From: Flavipsychrobacter sp.
GTDB lineage: Bacteria; Bacteroidota; Bacteroidia; Chitinophagales; Chitinophagaceae
Direction: 5' to 3'
DNA: 64,000 nucleotides
Assembly: GCA_016786665.1 (NCBI GenBank)
Contig: JAEUVZ010000008.1
Span: forward strand, 111,526-175,525
A program made the position numbers and the translations under genes. The notes below the pieces were generated by a model. The model ran no database searches and was not told where the DNA came from. It worked only from the letters and a program-made list of their open reading frames with translations. Positions 8,967-17,725 of this stretch are shown here, piece by piece. The number at the start of each line of letters is the position of its first letter. The stretch's first letter is position 1.

Positions 8967-10616
8967 ATGGGATTATTTGTCAGGAAGCCGATCAACCAAC
9001 TTTTGGCGGAAGCCTCTGAGTCGGAAAAAGGCTTGAAGAAAACGCTATCGGCCCGTTCGCTCGTTGCGCTGGGTATAGGTGCCATTATTGGTGCGGGCCT
9101 GTTCTCCATAACGGGGGGCGCAGCGGCTACTAATGCTGGACCGGCCATTACCATTTCGTTCATTATTGCAGCGGTGGGCTGTGCCTTCGCCGGGCTTTGC
9201 TATGCTGAGTTCGCCTCTATGATACCTGTTGCGGGTAGCGCCTACACTTATTCCTTTGCTACCATGGGTGAGTTCATTGCATGGATAATTGGCTGGGACC
9301 TGGTGCTGGAGTATGCCGTGGGAGCCGCTACTGTTTCTATCAGCTGGTCGCGCTATTTCGTAAAACTCCTGGAAGACTTTAATATCCATATAGACCCTGC
9401 CTACACCGCCTCGCCCTTTGATGGAGGGATGATAAATGTGCCGGCGGTATTTATTGTTATGCTCATGTCGCTGTTATTGATGCGGGGTACGAAAGAGTCC
9501 GCTTTTTTCAACGGCCTGATAGTGGTGCTGAAGGTTGCCGTGGTATTGATATTCATTACCCTTGGCTGGCAGTATATCCGCCCTGAGAACTACACGCCTT
9601 ATATACCTGATAATACCGGTGACTTCGGCAACTTTGGTTTTAGCGGGGTAGTACGTGCCGCTGCCATAGTGTTCTTTGCCTACATAGGATTTGATGCGGT
9701 TTCTACCGCCGCACAGGAAACGAAGAATCCCAAGAAAGCAATGCCCATAGGTATATTGCTGTCGTTAGGTATATGTACCATCCTGTATATCTTATTCGCG
9801 CACGTAATGACCGGTGTCGCCAACTACCAGATGTTTGCCGGCAAAGACGAAATAGCGCCCGTAAAAGTAGCCATTGAGCAAATGGGCCAAATGGGGGCTG
9901 ACGGCGTGGTGAAACCAGACTATCCCTGGCTGAATATGGCGATTGTGATTGCAATACTGGCAGGCTATTCCTCCGTAATACTGGTGATGCTGATGGGGCA
10001 ATCGAGGGTATTCTTCTCTATGAGTAAAGATGGATTGATACCGAAGGTGTTCTCAGATGTACACCCCAAGTTCCGGACACCAGCCAAGAACAATATGCTG
10101 TTTATGCTTTTCGTGAGCCTGTTTGCCGCCTTCGTTCCCGCCCGCGTGGTTGGGGAAATGACGAGCATAGGTACCCTGTTCGCCTTTATACTGGTTTGTG
10201 TAGGGGTAATGGTGATGCGGGCGAAAATGCCGGATGCACCCCGTGCTTTCCGCACCCCGCTGGTGCCGTTAGTACCAATACTGGGTATTGCCACCTGCCT
10301 CTTCATGATGGTGTTTCTGCCTACCGATACATGGATACGGCTTATAGTATGGATGATACTGGGCCTGGATCTATACCTGTTTTACGGAATGAAGAACAGC
10401 GCCCTCAATTCCGGCTCATTCTTTAAGAACAGCTACAAGACTGTTTCGCTAACGGGAGTAGTGCTGGCACTGCTGCTGGTAGTGGTAGCGCTCATTCATC
10501 ATAATGATCCTAAGGCGGACGATGATGTATTATTCCAATTTTCTATGGGCTTTGCTATCCTGCATAGTTTGCTGTTTATCTTTACCAGTACCATGGGTAA
10601 AAAGAAGCTGGATTAA
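8967..10616 (+). CDS. APC family amino-acid permease (cationic amino acid transporter-like)
   Basis: An inner-membrane amino-acid transporter of 549 residues with about 12-14 hydrophobic helices. The N-terminal family signature is clear: LVALGIGAIIGAGLFSITG (about residues 33-51) with the unwound-helix glycine pattern, then AGLCYAEFASMIPVAGSAYT, and FFAYIGFDAVSTAAQETKNP (about 235-255). A loop with YDK-like spacing (SMSKDGLIPKVFSDVHP) follows. Length and pattern fit the CAT/YfnA-like branch; the substrate cannot be read from sequence. Single gene followed by a strong terminator. The upstream region has TTTG-containing boxes but no clean TAnnTTTG match. Confidence 0.9.
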   Translation: MGLFVRKPINQLLAEASESEKGLKKTLSARSLVALGIGAIIGAGLFSITGGAAATNAGPAITISFIIAAVGCAFAGLCYAEFASMIPVAGSAYTYSFATMGEFIAWIIGWDLVLEYAVGAATVSISWSRYFVKLLEDFNIHIDPAYTASPFDGGMINVPAVFIVMLMSLLLMRGTKESAFFNGLIVVLKVAVVLIFITLGWQYIRPENYTPYIPDNTGDFGNFGFSGVVRAAAIVFFAYIGFDAVSTAAQETKNPKKAMPIGILLSLGICTILYILFAHVMTGVANYQMFAGKDEIAPVKVAIEQMGQMGADGVVKPDYPWLNMAIVIAILAGYSSVILVMLMGQSRVFFSMSKDGLIPKVFSDVHPKFRTPAKNNMLFMLFVSLFAAFVPARVVGEMTSIGTLFAFILVCVGVMVMRAKMPDAPRAFRTPLVPLVPILGIATCLFMMVFLPTDTWIRLIVWMILGLDLYLFYGMKNSALNSGSFFKNSYKTVSLTGVVLALLLVVVALIHHNDPKADDDVLFQFSMGFAILHSLLFIFTSTMGKKKLD

Positions 10617-10636
10617 GCGCTAGTGAATAAAAACCA

Positions 10637-10676
10637 ATAAGCCGTCCCGCGGAGAGTGGGGCGGCTTTTTTATTGG
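10637..10676 (+). terminator. Rho-independent terminator of the APC permease
   Basis: A 10-bp stem (AAGCCGTCCC with GGGGCGGCTT, one G-T wobble) and a 9-nt loop are followed by TTTT. Outer CCAATA/TATTGG arms also pair. The 3' half (10650-10676) recurs at 11621-11647 with one mismatch. Confidence 0.8.
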
Positions 10677-10677
10677 A

Positions 10678-10781
10678 GTTGGGTGACATGATTTACGAGG
10701 CAACTACTGAGCTGGATGGTTTGTGGGTTTCCGTAGACACAGTGCTCTGATGGCGCGTGGACATGTTGCAAACGGGTTTCC
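10678..10781 (+). repeat. Direct repeat copy R1 (104 bp)
   Basis: Matches 11488-11591 at 99 of 104 positions with a fixed offset of 810 bp. The match begins at the end of the permease terminator and decays after the GTTTCC motif. Weak similarity continues upstream into the GGCTTTTT tract. Contains no credible ORF. Confidence 0.85.
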
Positions 10782-10900
10782 GGGACATCTACGTTGCAAA
10801 ATTGGACGAGTGGGAGATTTATTAATTGTTTGATTAGTTTTAATGAAGCAGGACGCTTCGATTAGCGGGAAGGTGAATCAAATAATATAGAGTTTGCTGA

Positions 10901-11470
10901 ATGAAAATGGTTAGACGGTTTATTGTAGTGTTAGCAGTGTTTGCTGCATCATGTAGCGCACATAAAAAGAATGCACACGAAAGCAAGATTGCTGGCTATG
11001 CGGGGTCGACCCATAGCGACTTTATGAAACTTAGTTTTATTTCCGTGCCCATACAGGTTAGGCTCGAAAATGATACATTTTCATTGGAAAACAGGTATGG
11101 ATATGGATATGTTGTAATGCGTAGCGAACAACTGTATAATTTGTTGTTAGACAAGCTGTTCTCGGAACAGTGTTATGGTGATTATCTATTTCGTTTCATT
11201 GTCGAAGGAAGAAATTTGATGGTGAGCCAGGAAGAGTACGAGAAGTTGAAGCCTTACCTAATTTCCTTAGAAGATGGTGATCGCTTTGTGAAAATGAATA
11301 GTAATAAGATAATTAAGACTTATTCCATCGATCAATACCTACCGTCAATAGATGTATCAGCGCCTGACTATCATGCCAGATGTTTAATACACCACTTCTT
11401 CAACAATGGATTTTGGGTTAAGATAGACCATGATTCAGGTTTCTTGCATTTTGTACAATTCAAGCGATAG
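10901..11470 (+). CDS. Unknown lipoprotein inside a repeat-bounded segment
   Basis: 189 residues beginning MKMVRRFIVVLAVFAASCSA; the lipobox AASC places the lipidated cysteine near residue 18. A second ATG (10907) would remove two residues. The rest is a soluble domain rich in aromatic and charged residues (YGYGYVVMRSEQLYNLLLDKLF, FRFIVEGRNLMVSQEEYEKLKPYL) with no motif I recognise. The coding sequence is clearly more A/T-rich than its neighbours and is flanked by 95% identical 104-bp repeats, both suggestive of acquisition or local duplication. Function unknown. Confidence 0.8.
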   Translation: MKMVRRFIVVLAVFAASCSAHKKNAHESKIAGYAGSTHSDFMKLSFISVPIQVRLENDTFSLENRYGYGYVVMRSEQLYNLLLDKLFSEQCYGDYLFRFIVEGRNLMVSQEEYEKLKPYLISLEDGDRFVKMNSNKIIKTYSIDQYLPSIDVSAPDYHARCLIHHFFNNGFWVKIDHDSGFLHFVQFKR

Positions 11471-11487
11471 GTGGGCTTTTTGTTGGG

Positions 11488-11591
11488 GTTGGGTGACATG
11501 ATATACGCGGCACCTACTGAGCTGGATGGTTTGTGGGTTTCCGTAGACACAGTGCTCTGATGGCGCCTGGACATGTTGCAAACGCGTTTCC
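11488..11591 (+). repeat. Direct repeat copy R2 (104 bp)
   Basis: Second copy of R1, starting 18 bp after the lipoprotein stop. It is followed by two mutually exclusive hairpins: GTTTCCA (11586-11592) with TGGAAAC (11605-11611), or ATCCTC (11597-11602) with GAGGAT (11612-11617). Confidence 0.85.
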
Positions 11592-11620
11592 AGACGATCC
11601 TCATTGGAAACGAGGATTAG

Positions 11621-11647
11621 CGGAGAGAGGGGCGGCTTTTTTATTGG
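11621..11647 (+). repeat. Second copy of the permease terminator 3' half
   Basis: Twenty-six of 27 bases match 10650-10676, ending in GGCGGCTTTTTTATTGG. The partner arm of the terminator stem is missing here, so this copy alone cannot form the original hairpin. It supports a duplication or cassette-like history for the segment between 10.65 and 11.65 kb. Confidence 0.75.
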
Positions 11648-11687
11648 CAAGGTTTTTTATCCTGGTTACCTGCAAAACCTCTGAATT

Positions 11688-11894
11688 ATGAACAAGAATG
11701 TAAGAAATGCAGGTATCGCCCTTTTGGCAGCCGGAGCGCTGGCTTATCCCGCTATGCGCCTGTACCGATTTGTGAAACAACGCCGTGAGGGCAGCCCTGA
11801 GACGACAGGGGCGAATAACCGGAAGGCATTCAGCCCATCATACCTGGGCGATAACAAGCCGCACCGCCGAAAAGCGGAGCCTAACCAGCCATAG
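11688..11894 (+). CDS. Small single-helix membrane protein
   Basis: 68 residues: a short polar N-terminus, one hydrophobic helix (about residues 8-26, AGIALLAAGALAYPAMRLY) and a basic, proline-rich tail. No family recognised. A strong terminator follows at 11937, which supports this being a real transcription unit. It could be missed by automatic annotation because of its size. Confidence 0.6.
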   Translation: MNKNVRNAGIALLAAGALAYPAMRLYRFVKQRREGSPETTGANNRKAFSPSYLGDNKPHRRKAEPNQP

Positions 11895-11936
11895 CAGCGA
11901 AACAATTTATTATTCATAACTGGAATAATACACATG

Positions 11937-11970
11937 ACGGGCTTTCCGGGGGCGGGAAGCCCGTTTTATT
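11937..11970 (+). terminator. Terminator of the 68-residue protein gene
   Basis: An 11-bp stem (ACGGGCTTTCC with GGGAAGCCCGT, one wobble) and 6-nt loop, followed by TTTATT. It lies 43 bases after the stop codon. Confidence 0.75.
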
Positions 11971-12056
11971 GTGCCTCCATGGATGTGGCGATGGAAATTT
12001 CCAGCCCGGCAGCCAATAGCCGCACAGAATGCGGCTCCTTTTCCTAAAAAATAAAC

Positions 12057-12064
12057 TACATTTG
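12057..12064 (+). promoter_or_regulatory. -7 promoter box TACATTTG of lpdA
   Basis: Exact TAnnTTTG, giving a leader of about 40 nt before the ATG at 12110. It rules out the longer in-frame start at 12029, which would lie upstream of the promoter. Confidence 0.55.
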
Positions 12065-12109
12065 TCCGGTTATATTGCAAAGCTTAAAACTTTAAAAAAT
12101 TTCCTCTTT

Positions 12110-13516
12110 ATGGCATACGACGTGATCGTAATAGGTAGTGGCCCCGGTGGATATGTGGCGGCTATCCGTGCATCTCAATTAGGTTATAAAACAGCGATAG
12201 TAGAACGCGAAAATCTGGGCGGCATTTGCCTGAACTGGGGATGTATACCCACTAAAGCGCTGCTGAAATCGGCGCAGGTGATGGACTATATGAACCACGC
12301 AGCCGACTATGGCGTGCAGGTGAAAGACTTTAAGGCTGACTTTGGCGGCATGGTAAAGCGCAGCCGGGGCGTGGCCGATAAGATGAGTAAAGGTATCCAG
12401 TACCTGATGAAGAAGAACAAGATAGATGTGCTGAACGGTAATGGAAAAGTGAATAACAAGAAAGAAGTAGAAGTGACCGGGGCAGATGGCAAAACTACCG
12501 CCTATCCCGCGAAGCACATAATACTGGCTACCGGCGGCCGTGCACGCCAACTGCCCAACCTGCCGATAGATGGCAAAGCAGTAATAGGCTACCGTGAAGC
12601 GATGGTGCTTCCCGAGCAGCCAAAGAGCATGATAGTAGTGGGCTCCGGCGCGATAGGCGTGGAGTTTGCCTACTTCTACCACAGCATTGGTACTAAAGTG
12701 ACGATAGTAGAGTTCATGCCGCGCATAGTGCCGGTGGAAGATGAAGACATCTCTAAAGAGCTGGAAAAAATCTACAAGAAGAAAGGCATGACCATTATGA
12801 CCAACGCCTCTGTAGAGAAAGTGGAGAAAACCAAGACGGGTGTGAAAGCCACGGTGAAGACCGCCGCCGGCGAAGAAACACTGGAAGCTGATATAGTGCT
12901 GAGCGCCGTGGGTGTGGTAGCGAACATAGAGAACATAGGCCTGGAAACAGCCGGAGTAAAAACCGACAAAGGAAAAGTAGTAGTAGATAAGTATTACAAA
13001 ACGAATGTAGATGGTATCTACGCTATAGGCGATGTGACTCCCGGACAGGCACTGGCGCACGTGGCATCGAAGGAGGCTGTGATATGCGTGGAAGCTTTTG
13101 CGGCGAAGGATGGCAAGCACCACCACACACCAGAACCACTGGATTACGGTAACGTACCGGGCTGTACCTACTGCTCGCCTGAAATAGCTTCTGTAGGTAT
13201 GACTGAAAAGCAAGCCAAAGAAGCCGGCTACGAAGTGAAGGTGGGTAAGTTCCCGTTCTCTGCTTCGGGTAAGGCCTCAGCTGCCGGTGCTATGGAAGGT
13301 TTCGTGAAAGTGGTATTTGATGCTAAGTACGGCGAATGGCTGGGCACGCACATGATAGGCGCTAACGTAACGGAGATGATAACCGAAACAGTAGTGGCCC
13401 GCAAACTGGAAACAACCTGGCAGGAAGTGCTGGACAGCATTCACCCGCACCCGACAATGAGCGAAAGCGTGAAAGATGCGATAGAGGTGGCGCTGGGTGA
13501 AGCGATACATCTGTAA
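12110..13516 (+). CDS. lpdA: Dihydrolipoyl dehydrogenase (E3)
   Basis: Reoxidises dihydrolipoyl groups of 2-oxoacid dehydrogenase complexes and the glycine cleavage system, passing electrons through FAD to NAD+. 468 residues from MAYDVIVIGSGPGGYVAAIR, the FAD-binding GxGxxG. The redox disulfide is GGICLNWGCIPTK (about residues 37-49). The NAD-binding fold has VVGSGAIGVEFA, the second FAD segment is GIYAIGDVTPG, and the catalytic His-Pro motif is in HPHPTMSES near the C-terminus. The start was moved from 12029 to 12110 because of the promoter position and family N-terminus. It stands alone, not with E1/E2 genes. Confidence 0.97.
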   Translation: MAYDVIVIGSGPGGYVAAIRASQLGYKTAIVERENLGGICLNWGCIPTKALLKSAQVMDYMNHAADYGVQVKDFKADFGGMVKRSRGVADKMSKGIQYLMKKNKIDVLNGNGKVNNKKEVEVTGADGKTTAYPAKHIILATGGRARQLPNLPIDGKAVIGYREAMVLPEQPKSMIVVGSGAIGVEFAYFYHSIGTKVTIVEFMPRIVPVEDEDISKELEKIYKKKGMTIMTNASVEKVEKTKTGVKATVKTAAGEETLEADIVLSAVGVVANIENIGLETAGVKTDKGKVVVDKYYKTNVDGIYAIGDVTPGQALAHVASKEAVICVEAFAAKDGKHHHTPEPLDYGNVPGCTYCSPEIASVGMTEKQAKEAGYEVKVGKFPFSASGKASAAGAMEGFVKVVFDAKYGEWLGTHMIGANVTEMITETVVARKLETTWQEVLDSIHPHPTMSESVKDAIEVALGEAIHL

Positions 13517-13520
13517 AAAA

Positions 13521-13550
13521 CTCCCCGGCTCCTCCACAAGTGGAGGGGAG
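13521..13550. repeat. REP-like hairpin after lpdA
   Basis: CTCCTCCAC pairs with GTGGAGGGG (one wobble) immediately after the lpdA stop, and is preceded by CTCCCC and followed by AGATGG. Its composition resembles the palindrome at 8842. A dispersed intergenic element is possible, but only two loosely similar copies are seen here. Confidence 0.35.
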
Positions 13551-13577
13551 ATGGTTTTGATATTTAGTAAGTACAGA

Positions 13578-13607
13578 AATAGCTGCTCGTTTGGGCGGCT
13601 ATTTTTT
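13578..13607 (+). terminator. Terminator of lpdA
   Basis: A 9-bp stem with one wobble (AATAGCTGC with GCGGCTATT), an 8-nt loop and a run of T. Confidence 0.7.
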
Positions 13608-13658
13608 GGCTTCAGAATGTGAGGAGCGTAGCCTGTGAATACCAGCACATGACCCGGT

Positions 13659-13676
13659 GCCTGCCGCCAGGCAGGC
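13659..13676. repeat. GCCTGCC/GGCAGGC hairpin upstream of the hydrolase gene
   Basis: A perfect 7-bp inverted repeat with a 4-nt loop in the 140-bp stretch between the lpdA terminator and the hydrolase gene. No other feature is visible in that stretch. It could be part of a dispersed repeat or a leader structure. Confidence 0.35.
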
Positions 13677-13744
13677 TTAAAAGGGAGTGCCATTTGAGAA
13701 CGGAGAGCGGGAGAGTGTGGCTGTATTTGTGTATATTTATCAAT

Positions 13745-14671
13745 ATGAGGAATGTTGTATTACTATTGGTGCTGTTGTGCTTTTCGGTTTCGGGTTATGG
13801 GCAGCTTTACAGCAAGGCATTTGGCAAGAAATCGGACCCGGCTATTATTTTTCTGCATGGCGGGCCGGGGTACAATTGTGTGAATTTTGAGCTGACCACC
13901 GCGGCGAAACTCGCGGAAAGCGGTTACTACGTTATCGTGTATGACCAGCGCGGCTGCGCCCGCTCTAAGGAGATGAAGGACAGCAAGTACACCATGGAAG
14001 AAGCGCTCAATGACTTGAAATCGGTGTACGAAACGCATAAGGTAAAGAAGGCGGTATTGGTGGGCCATAGCTGGGGTGGTACGCTAGGTACTTACTTCGC
14101 CGCCAGTGAGCCCCAACTGGTGAGCCGCGTGATACTGGTGGGTTCTCCCTATTCCTACCCTATGACCATCCGTTCTATCGTGAGTAACTCTGAGCGGGCC
14201 TACCGGGCAAAGGATGACACTACCAGCATTAAATTCATAGCGCAGATAAAGGCTATGGATACCGCCTCGCTGCAATACAGCTCGCTGGCCTTTATGCAGG
14301 CCATGCGCGCAGGGCTGTACACTACCCAAAAGCAAACGGAAGAGGCCAAAGCACTGGCCGCATCCCTTCGGGAAGCACCAGAGGCGAAATACCTGAGGGC
14401 ATCGGAGTTTCCGCCGGTGCAGGGGCTTTATACCAACGAGAAGTACACCACCATCCATATAGGAGCAAAGATGAAAGAAGCGCGCGCTAAGGGGGTAAAC
14501 TTCTATGGAATATATGGCGATGAGGATGGCCTGTATGACCAGGAGCAACTGGACCTGCTGCGTAAAGAGCTGGGCGAGGAGCATTTCCGGGTGATAAAGG
14601 GAGCTTCCCACAATGTGTTTATAGATAAGCAGCCTGAATTTTTACAGGCTGTAAAAGAGTACACTAAGTAA
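13745..14671 (+). CDS. Secreted alpha/beta hydrolase, proline iminopeptidase-like
   Basis: 308 residues starting MRNVVLLLVLLCFSVSGYGQ, a signal peptide, so the product is exported; the longer frame from 13619 runs through non-coding sequence. The fold is clear: oxyanion segment IIFLHGGPG (about residues 33-41), VIVYDQRGCARS, nucleophile elbow VLVGHSWGGTLG (Ser near 107), acid in YGDEDGLYD and the histidine in KGASHNVF. The HGGPG plus DQRG pattern is typical of S33 proline iminopeptidase-like enzymes; the exact substrate is open. Confidence 0.88.
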   Translation: MRNVVLLLVLLCFSVSGYGQLYSKAFGKKSDPAIIFLHGGPGYNCVNFELTTAAKLAESGYYVIVYDQRGCARSKEMKDSKYTMEEALNDLKSVYETHKVKKAVLVGHSWGGTLGTYFAASEPQLVSRVILVGSPYSYPMTIRSIVSNSERAYRAKDDTTSIKFIAQIKAMDTASLQYSSLAFMQAMRAGLYTTQKQTEEAKALAASLREAPEAKYLRASEFPPVQGLYTNEKYTTIHIGAKMKEARAKGVNFYGIYGDEDGLYDQEQLDLLRKELGEEHFRVIKGASHNVFIDKQPEFLQAVKEYTK

Positions 14672-14692
14672 CGACACACGCAGTACCTGCCA

Positions 14693-15247
14693 ATGAATGC
14701 AAGAAAACCTATATCCCCGGTTCTGTCGTTCCTGGTAGCGGGAGTAGGTTATTTTGTGGTGGCGCATGTGCTTTATTCGCTCTGTAACTATATACTCCTG
14801 AAGACCATAGGCGCCCCGGCACGCCTCCAGGCGTCTGGCGTGTATATGTATTGTGCGGCGAAGGAGCGTTACGTTCAGACTCATAGCGGGTGGGCGAGTT
14901 TCTTGCTGCAAAGTTCCTTTCTATTGGTGCTTGTGCTATTCTGCTTCGTGGGAGCAATTATCCTGAAGATCTCAAACATTCGCCGGCGTTCCGTGTTGTG
15001 GTGGTGCGCAGTTTTGCTATTGGGTACGCCATTGTTTGTTTCGGCCGACGCAGTGTTGAGGATCGTGCTCCGGGATTTGCACTCTTACTTATTGATGTGG
15101 GTGAGCATTGTGGTGGTATCTGCGGGAATAGCCCTGGTCACTTACTTCAAAGTGTTGGAGCGTAAGGAACGGGTGTATCTCTGGCTGGTTTCCTTACCCG
15201 CTTTGGTGGTTACTTATTTCGCCTGGTATGCTGTTATGGCCCGATGA
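14693..15247 (+). CDS. Unknown four-helix membrane protein
   Basis: 184 residues with four hydrophobic helices (about 10-38, 68-92, 101-120, 130-150 and a last one around 160-180, so four or five). Short loops and a basic connection (SNIRRRS) between helices two and three. No family motif recognised. It follows the hydrolase gene by 21 bases and is probably co-transcribed, and converges on the TonB receptor gene with 7 bases between stops. Confidence 0.75.
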   Translation: MNARKPISPVLSFLVAGVGYFVVAHVLYSLCNYILLKTIGAPARLQASGVYMYCAAKERYVQTHSGWASFLLQSSFLLVLVLFCFVGAIILKISNIRRRSVLWWCAVLLLGTPLFVSADAVLRIVLRDLHSYLLMWVSIVVVSAGIALVTYFKVLERKERVYLWLVSLPALVVTYFAWYAVMAR

Positions 15248-15254
15248 CGTTTCG

Positions 15255-17696
15255 CTAAAAGCGGAAAATCATTTTCGCGTTTATCAGGCGGGCAGTAAGG
15301 CGGTTGGGTACCGCGTAGGTATTGCCTGTGGACTGGTCTTGTATCCATGAATAGGAGATAGTATTGCGGATGCCAAGCAGGTTGAATACCTCCAGGCTCA
15401 GCCACACGCTTTGAAAATTGCGGAAGAAGCTGTGCGCCGGGCGTTCTTTTTTGGCCCCATCAAGCAGCAGGGCTGAGAAGCCGATGTCTACCCGCTTGTA
15501 GTCGGGCAGGCGCAGGGTATCCCCGTAGCGCTTCTGGTCGGGTGGCCCGAAGGGCAGGCCGGAAGAATACATCATATTCATGTGCATCTTAAAGTTCTTG
15601 TTCCGGGGCAGGTAATCTTCAAAGTACATACCCAGCATGAAGCGCTGGTCGGTAGGGCGGGGGATATACCCGGGAGATACCGAGGCGCTGTCGGCACCGG
15701 CTACGGACTGGTAGACAATGCGGTCGGTCTTCACGTCCTCTTCTGTTTTGAGCAGGCCGATGCTTATCCACGAGGTAGCATCGCGCACGATATCGCCAAA
15801 CAGGCGTACTTCTCCTCCGTAGGCGTATCCTTCCGCACTGTTTTGCCCGAAATAGCGGATGCGCACGTTGTCGTACTCGTAGGGCACGAGGTCCCACAGT
15901 TTCTTGTAGTACACTTCGGCGGTTACCCGGAAGGGCCGTTTAAAGGCGGCGAAGTTATATTCGGTGCCCAGCACGAAGTGCGCTGATTTTTGCGCTTTCA
16001 GGTCTTTGTTCACCACACCATTCAGGTCGCGCATTTCGCGGTAGAAGGGCGGCTGAGCGTACATGCCGGCCGATGCACGGAAAATCACATCGCGTTTCCA
16101 TTTGGGGCTGTATGCCAGTTGCGCGCGCGGGCTGGTGATGAGCTCGTTATTGAGCATGTTGTAATTGATGCGCACCCCCAGGGAAAGGGTCAGGTCCAGC
16201 GAGTCGCTGAATTGTATGTTGTCTTGCAGGAAAGCGCTGAAGCGGCTGTAGTTAAATGTAGAGGAGGAGCTATAGAAGTAGCGCATGTTAATGGAGTCGG
16301 GGCTGTATGGCTGCGTGAAGCCCGCGGAGTCGCGCCGTTCCCACTCGTGCAGCTTGTCGGAAATGCTGGTGATCATTCCGTCTACGCCCCATTGCAGAAA
16401 GTGTTTTTTTGCATCATAGGTTCCGCGATGCGCTACGGTGCCTACGTTCACATTCAGGTAGTTGCGGGCGTGCGTTTGTATGATGCCCGTACCCAGGTAG
16501 GTCTTTATCTGTCCGAAGTTCTCTTTTCCCAGGTCGGTCTCCAGTTCGCCCAGCAGGTATTCGCCGCCTATGTCGTAGGTCTCGCGTTCGTTGGTTTGGA
16601 AGGCGGAGGCCAGCAACTTCAGTTTCAGGCGTTTGTTGGGCCGGAAGGTGGTGGAAATTCCCCCGAATCGGGAGTCGAACTGGTCGGTTTCGCTGCCGTC
16701 GTAGAATACTCGTACCTGGAAGGCCTGGTTAACCAGCCCGAAGCTGCTTGTTTGTTCTTCCGGCACAAAGTTGAAGCGGTTGCGGGCGTAGTTGCCTATT
16801 ACTTCTATTTCCCACTTTTTACTTACCTGGTAGTTGGCCAGGAACTGGATATCGGTAAAGGAAGGATTGTAAATGCCTTTGGTGGGCTGCGATTGCAGTA
16901 CATATTGATTACTCTTCTGGCGGGCGCCGAAGAGGTAAAAGAGTTTATTGTTCTTAGAAGCCCCTTCCAGGTGAAGGCTGGCGCCCAGCATACTCAGTTG
17001 TACGGAGCCGCCGAACTTGGTGGGTTTCTTGTAGGCTACGTCCAGCACGCTCGACATTTTATCGCCGTACTTTGCCTGGAAACCACCAACCGAGAAGTTC
17101 ACGTTCTGCACCAGGTCGCTGTTCACAAAGCTCAATCCCTCCTGCTGGCCGGAGCGAACAAGGAAAGGCCGGTAAATCTCGAAGTCGTTTACATACACCA
17201 GGTTCTCGTCGTAGTTGCCACCACGCACCGCGTATTGCGATGTCAGCTCGTTGTTGCTTCCTACCAGCATTTTAATGCCGCCCTCTATGCCGCCCACGAT
17301 GTCGGGCCGCTCACCTATGCGGGTGGTGTTGAGCGATATCATATCGTTCTTGCGGTCGCGTATGATGACCTCGTCTATTACATTTGATTTTGTCCTGAGT
17401 ACAATGTCAAGCCGGAACTCTTGTTTGGGGCCGAGATTCAGGTCTCTCTTAAAGTCGGTATAGTCGAAGCCGAAGGAGGCTACCAGTGTTATCTTTTTAT
17501 CGGCGGGTACTTCCAGCCGGTACTTTCCACCGGGGCCTGTTTGTGTGCCGATGGAGGTGCCCGCTACGGCTATGGTGGCAGATTCTACCGTGCTGTCCGT
17601 TTCGTCTTTTACAGTGCCGTATACAATAGCGGTCTGCGCGTGTGTACAGATGGTGAAAAGTAATAAGGTAATTACAGCGGCTAATCTACGGAGCAT
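15255..17696 (-). CDS. TonB-dependent outer-membrane receptor
   Basis: 813 residues. Signal peptide (ITLLLFTICTHAQ), then a carboxypeptidase-regulatory-like domain (about 22-105, AIVYGTVKDETDSTVESATI), a plug domain (about 115-225, with QYAVRGGNYDENLVYVND and GGFQAKYGDKMSSVLDV), and a long 22-strand-type barrel ending in an aromatic (KMIFRF). Imports an unknown large ligand using TonB energy. No SusD-type partner lies next to it, so polysaccharide uptake is not implied. rpe lies 29 bases upstream on the same strand and could be co-transcribed. Confidence 0.92.
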   Translation of the reverse strand: MLRRLAAVITLLLFTICTHAQTAIVYGTVKDETDSTVESATIAVAGTSIGTQTGPGGKYRLEVPADKKITLVASFGFDYTDFKRDLNLGPKQEFRLDIVLRTKSNVIDEVIIRDRKNDMISLNTTRIGERPDIVGGIEGGIKMLVGSNNELTSQYAVRGGNYDENLVYVNDFEIYRPFLVRSGQQEGLSFVNSDLVQNVNFSVGGFQAKYGDKMSSVLDVAYKKPTKFGGSVQLSMLGASLHLEGASKNNKLFYLFGARQKSNQYVLQSQPTKGIYNPSFTDIQFLANYQVSKKWEIEVIGNYARNRFNFVPEEQTSSFGLVNQAFQVRVFYDGSETDQFDSRFGGISTTFRPNKRLKLKLLASAFQTNERETYDIGGEYLLGELETDLGKENFGQIKTYLGTGIIQTHARNYLNVNVGTVAHRGTYDAKKHFLQWGVDGMITSISDKLHEWERRDSAGFTQPYSPDSINMRYFYSSSSTFNYSRFSAFLQDNIQFSDSLDLTLSLGVRINYNMLNNELITSPRAQLAYSPKWKRDVIFRASAGMYAQPPFYREMRDLNGVVNKDLKAQKSAHFVLGTEYNFAAFKRPFRVTAEVYYKKLWDLVPYEYDNVRIRYFGQNSAEGYAYGGEVRLFGDIVRDATSWISIGLLKTEEDVKTDRIVYQSVAGADSASVSPGYIPRPTDQRFMLGMYFEDYLPRNKNFKMHMNMMYSSGLPFGPPDQKRYGDTLRLPDYKRVDIGFSALLLDGAKKERPAHSFFRNFQSVWLSLEVFNLLGIRNTISYSWIQDQSTGNTYAVPNRLTARLINAKMIFRF

Positions 17697-17725
17697 ATGC
17701 TTACTAAAACGGTATAATTTACGTT

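Noticed and set aside
12179..13213. A 344-codon open frame opposite lpdA
   Set aside because: Shadow of lpdA; the translated sequence is dominated by His, Tyr and Phe with no recognisable fold.
15990..17387. A 465-codon open frame on the plus strand opposite the TonB receptor gene
   Set aside because: It lies wholly inside a well-supported receptor gene; its translation has no signal, domain or sensible composition. Long antisense frames arise here from the codon usage of the true gene.
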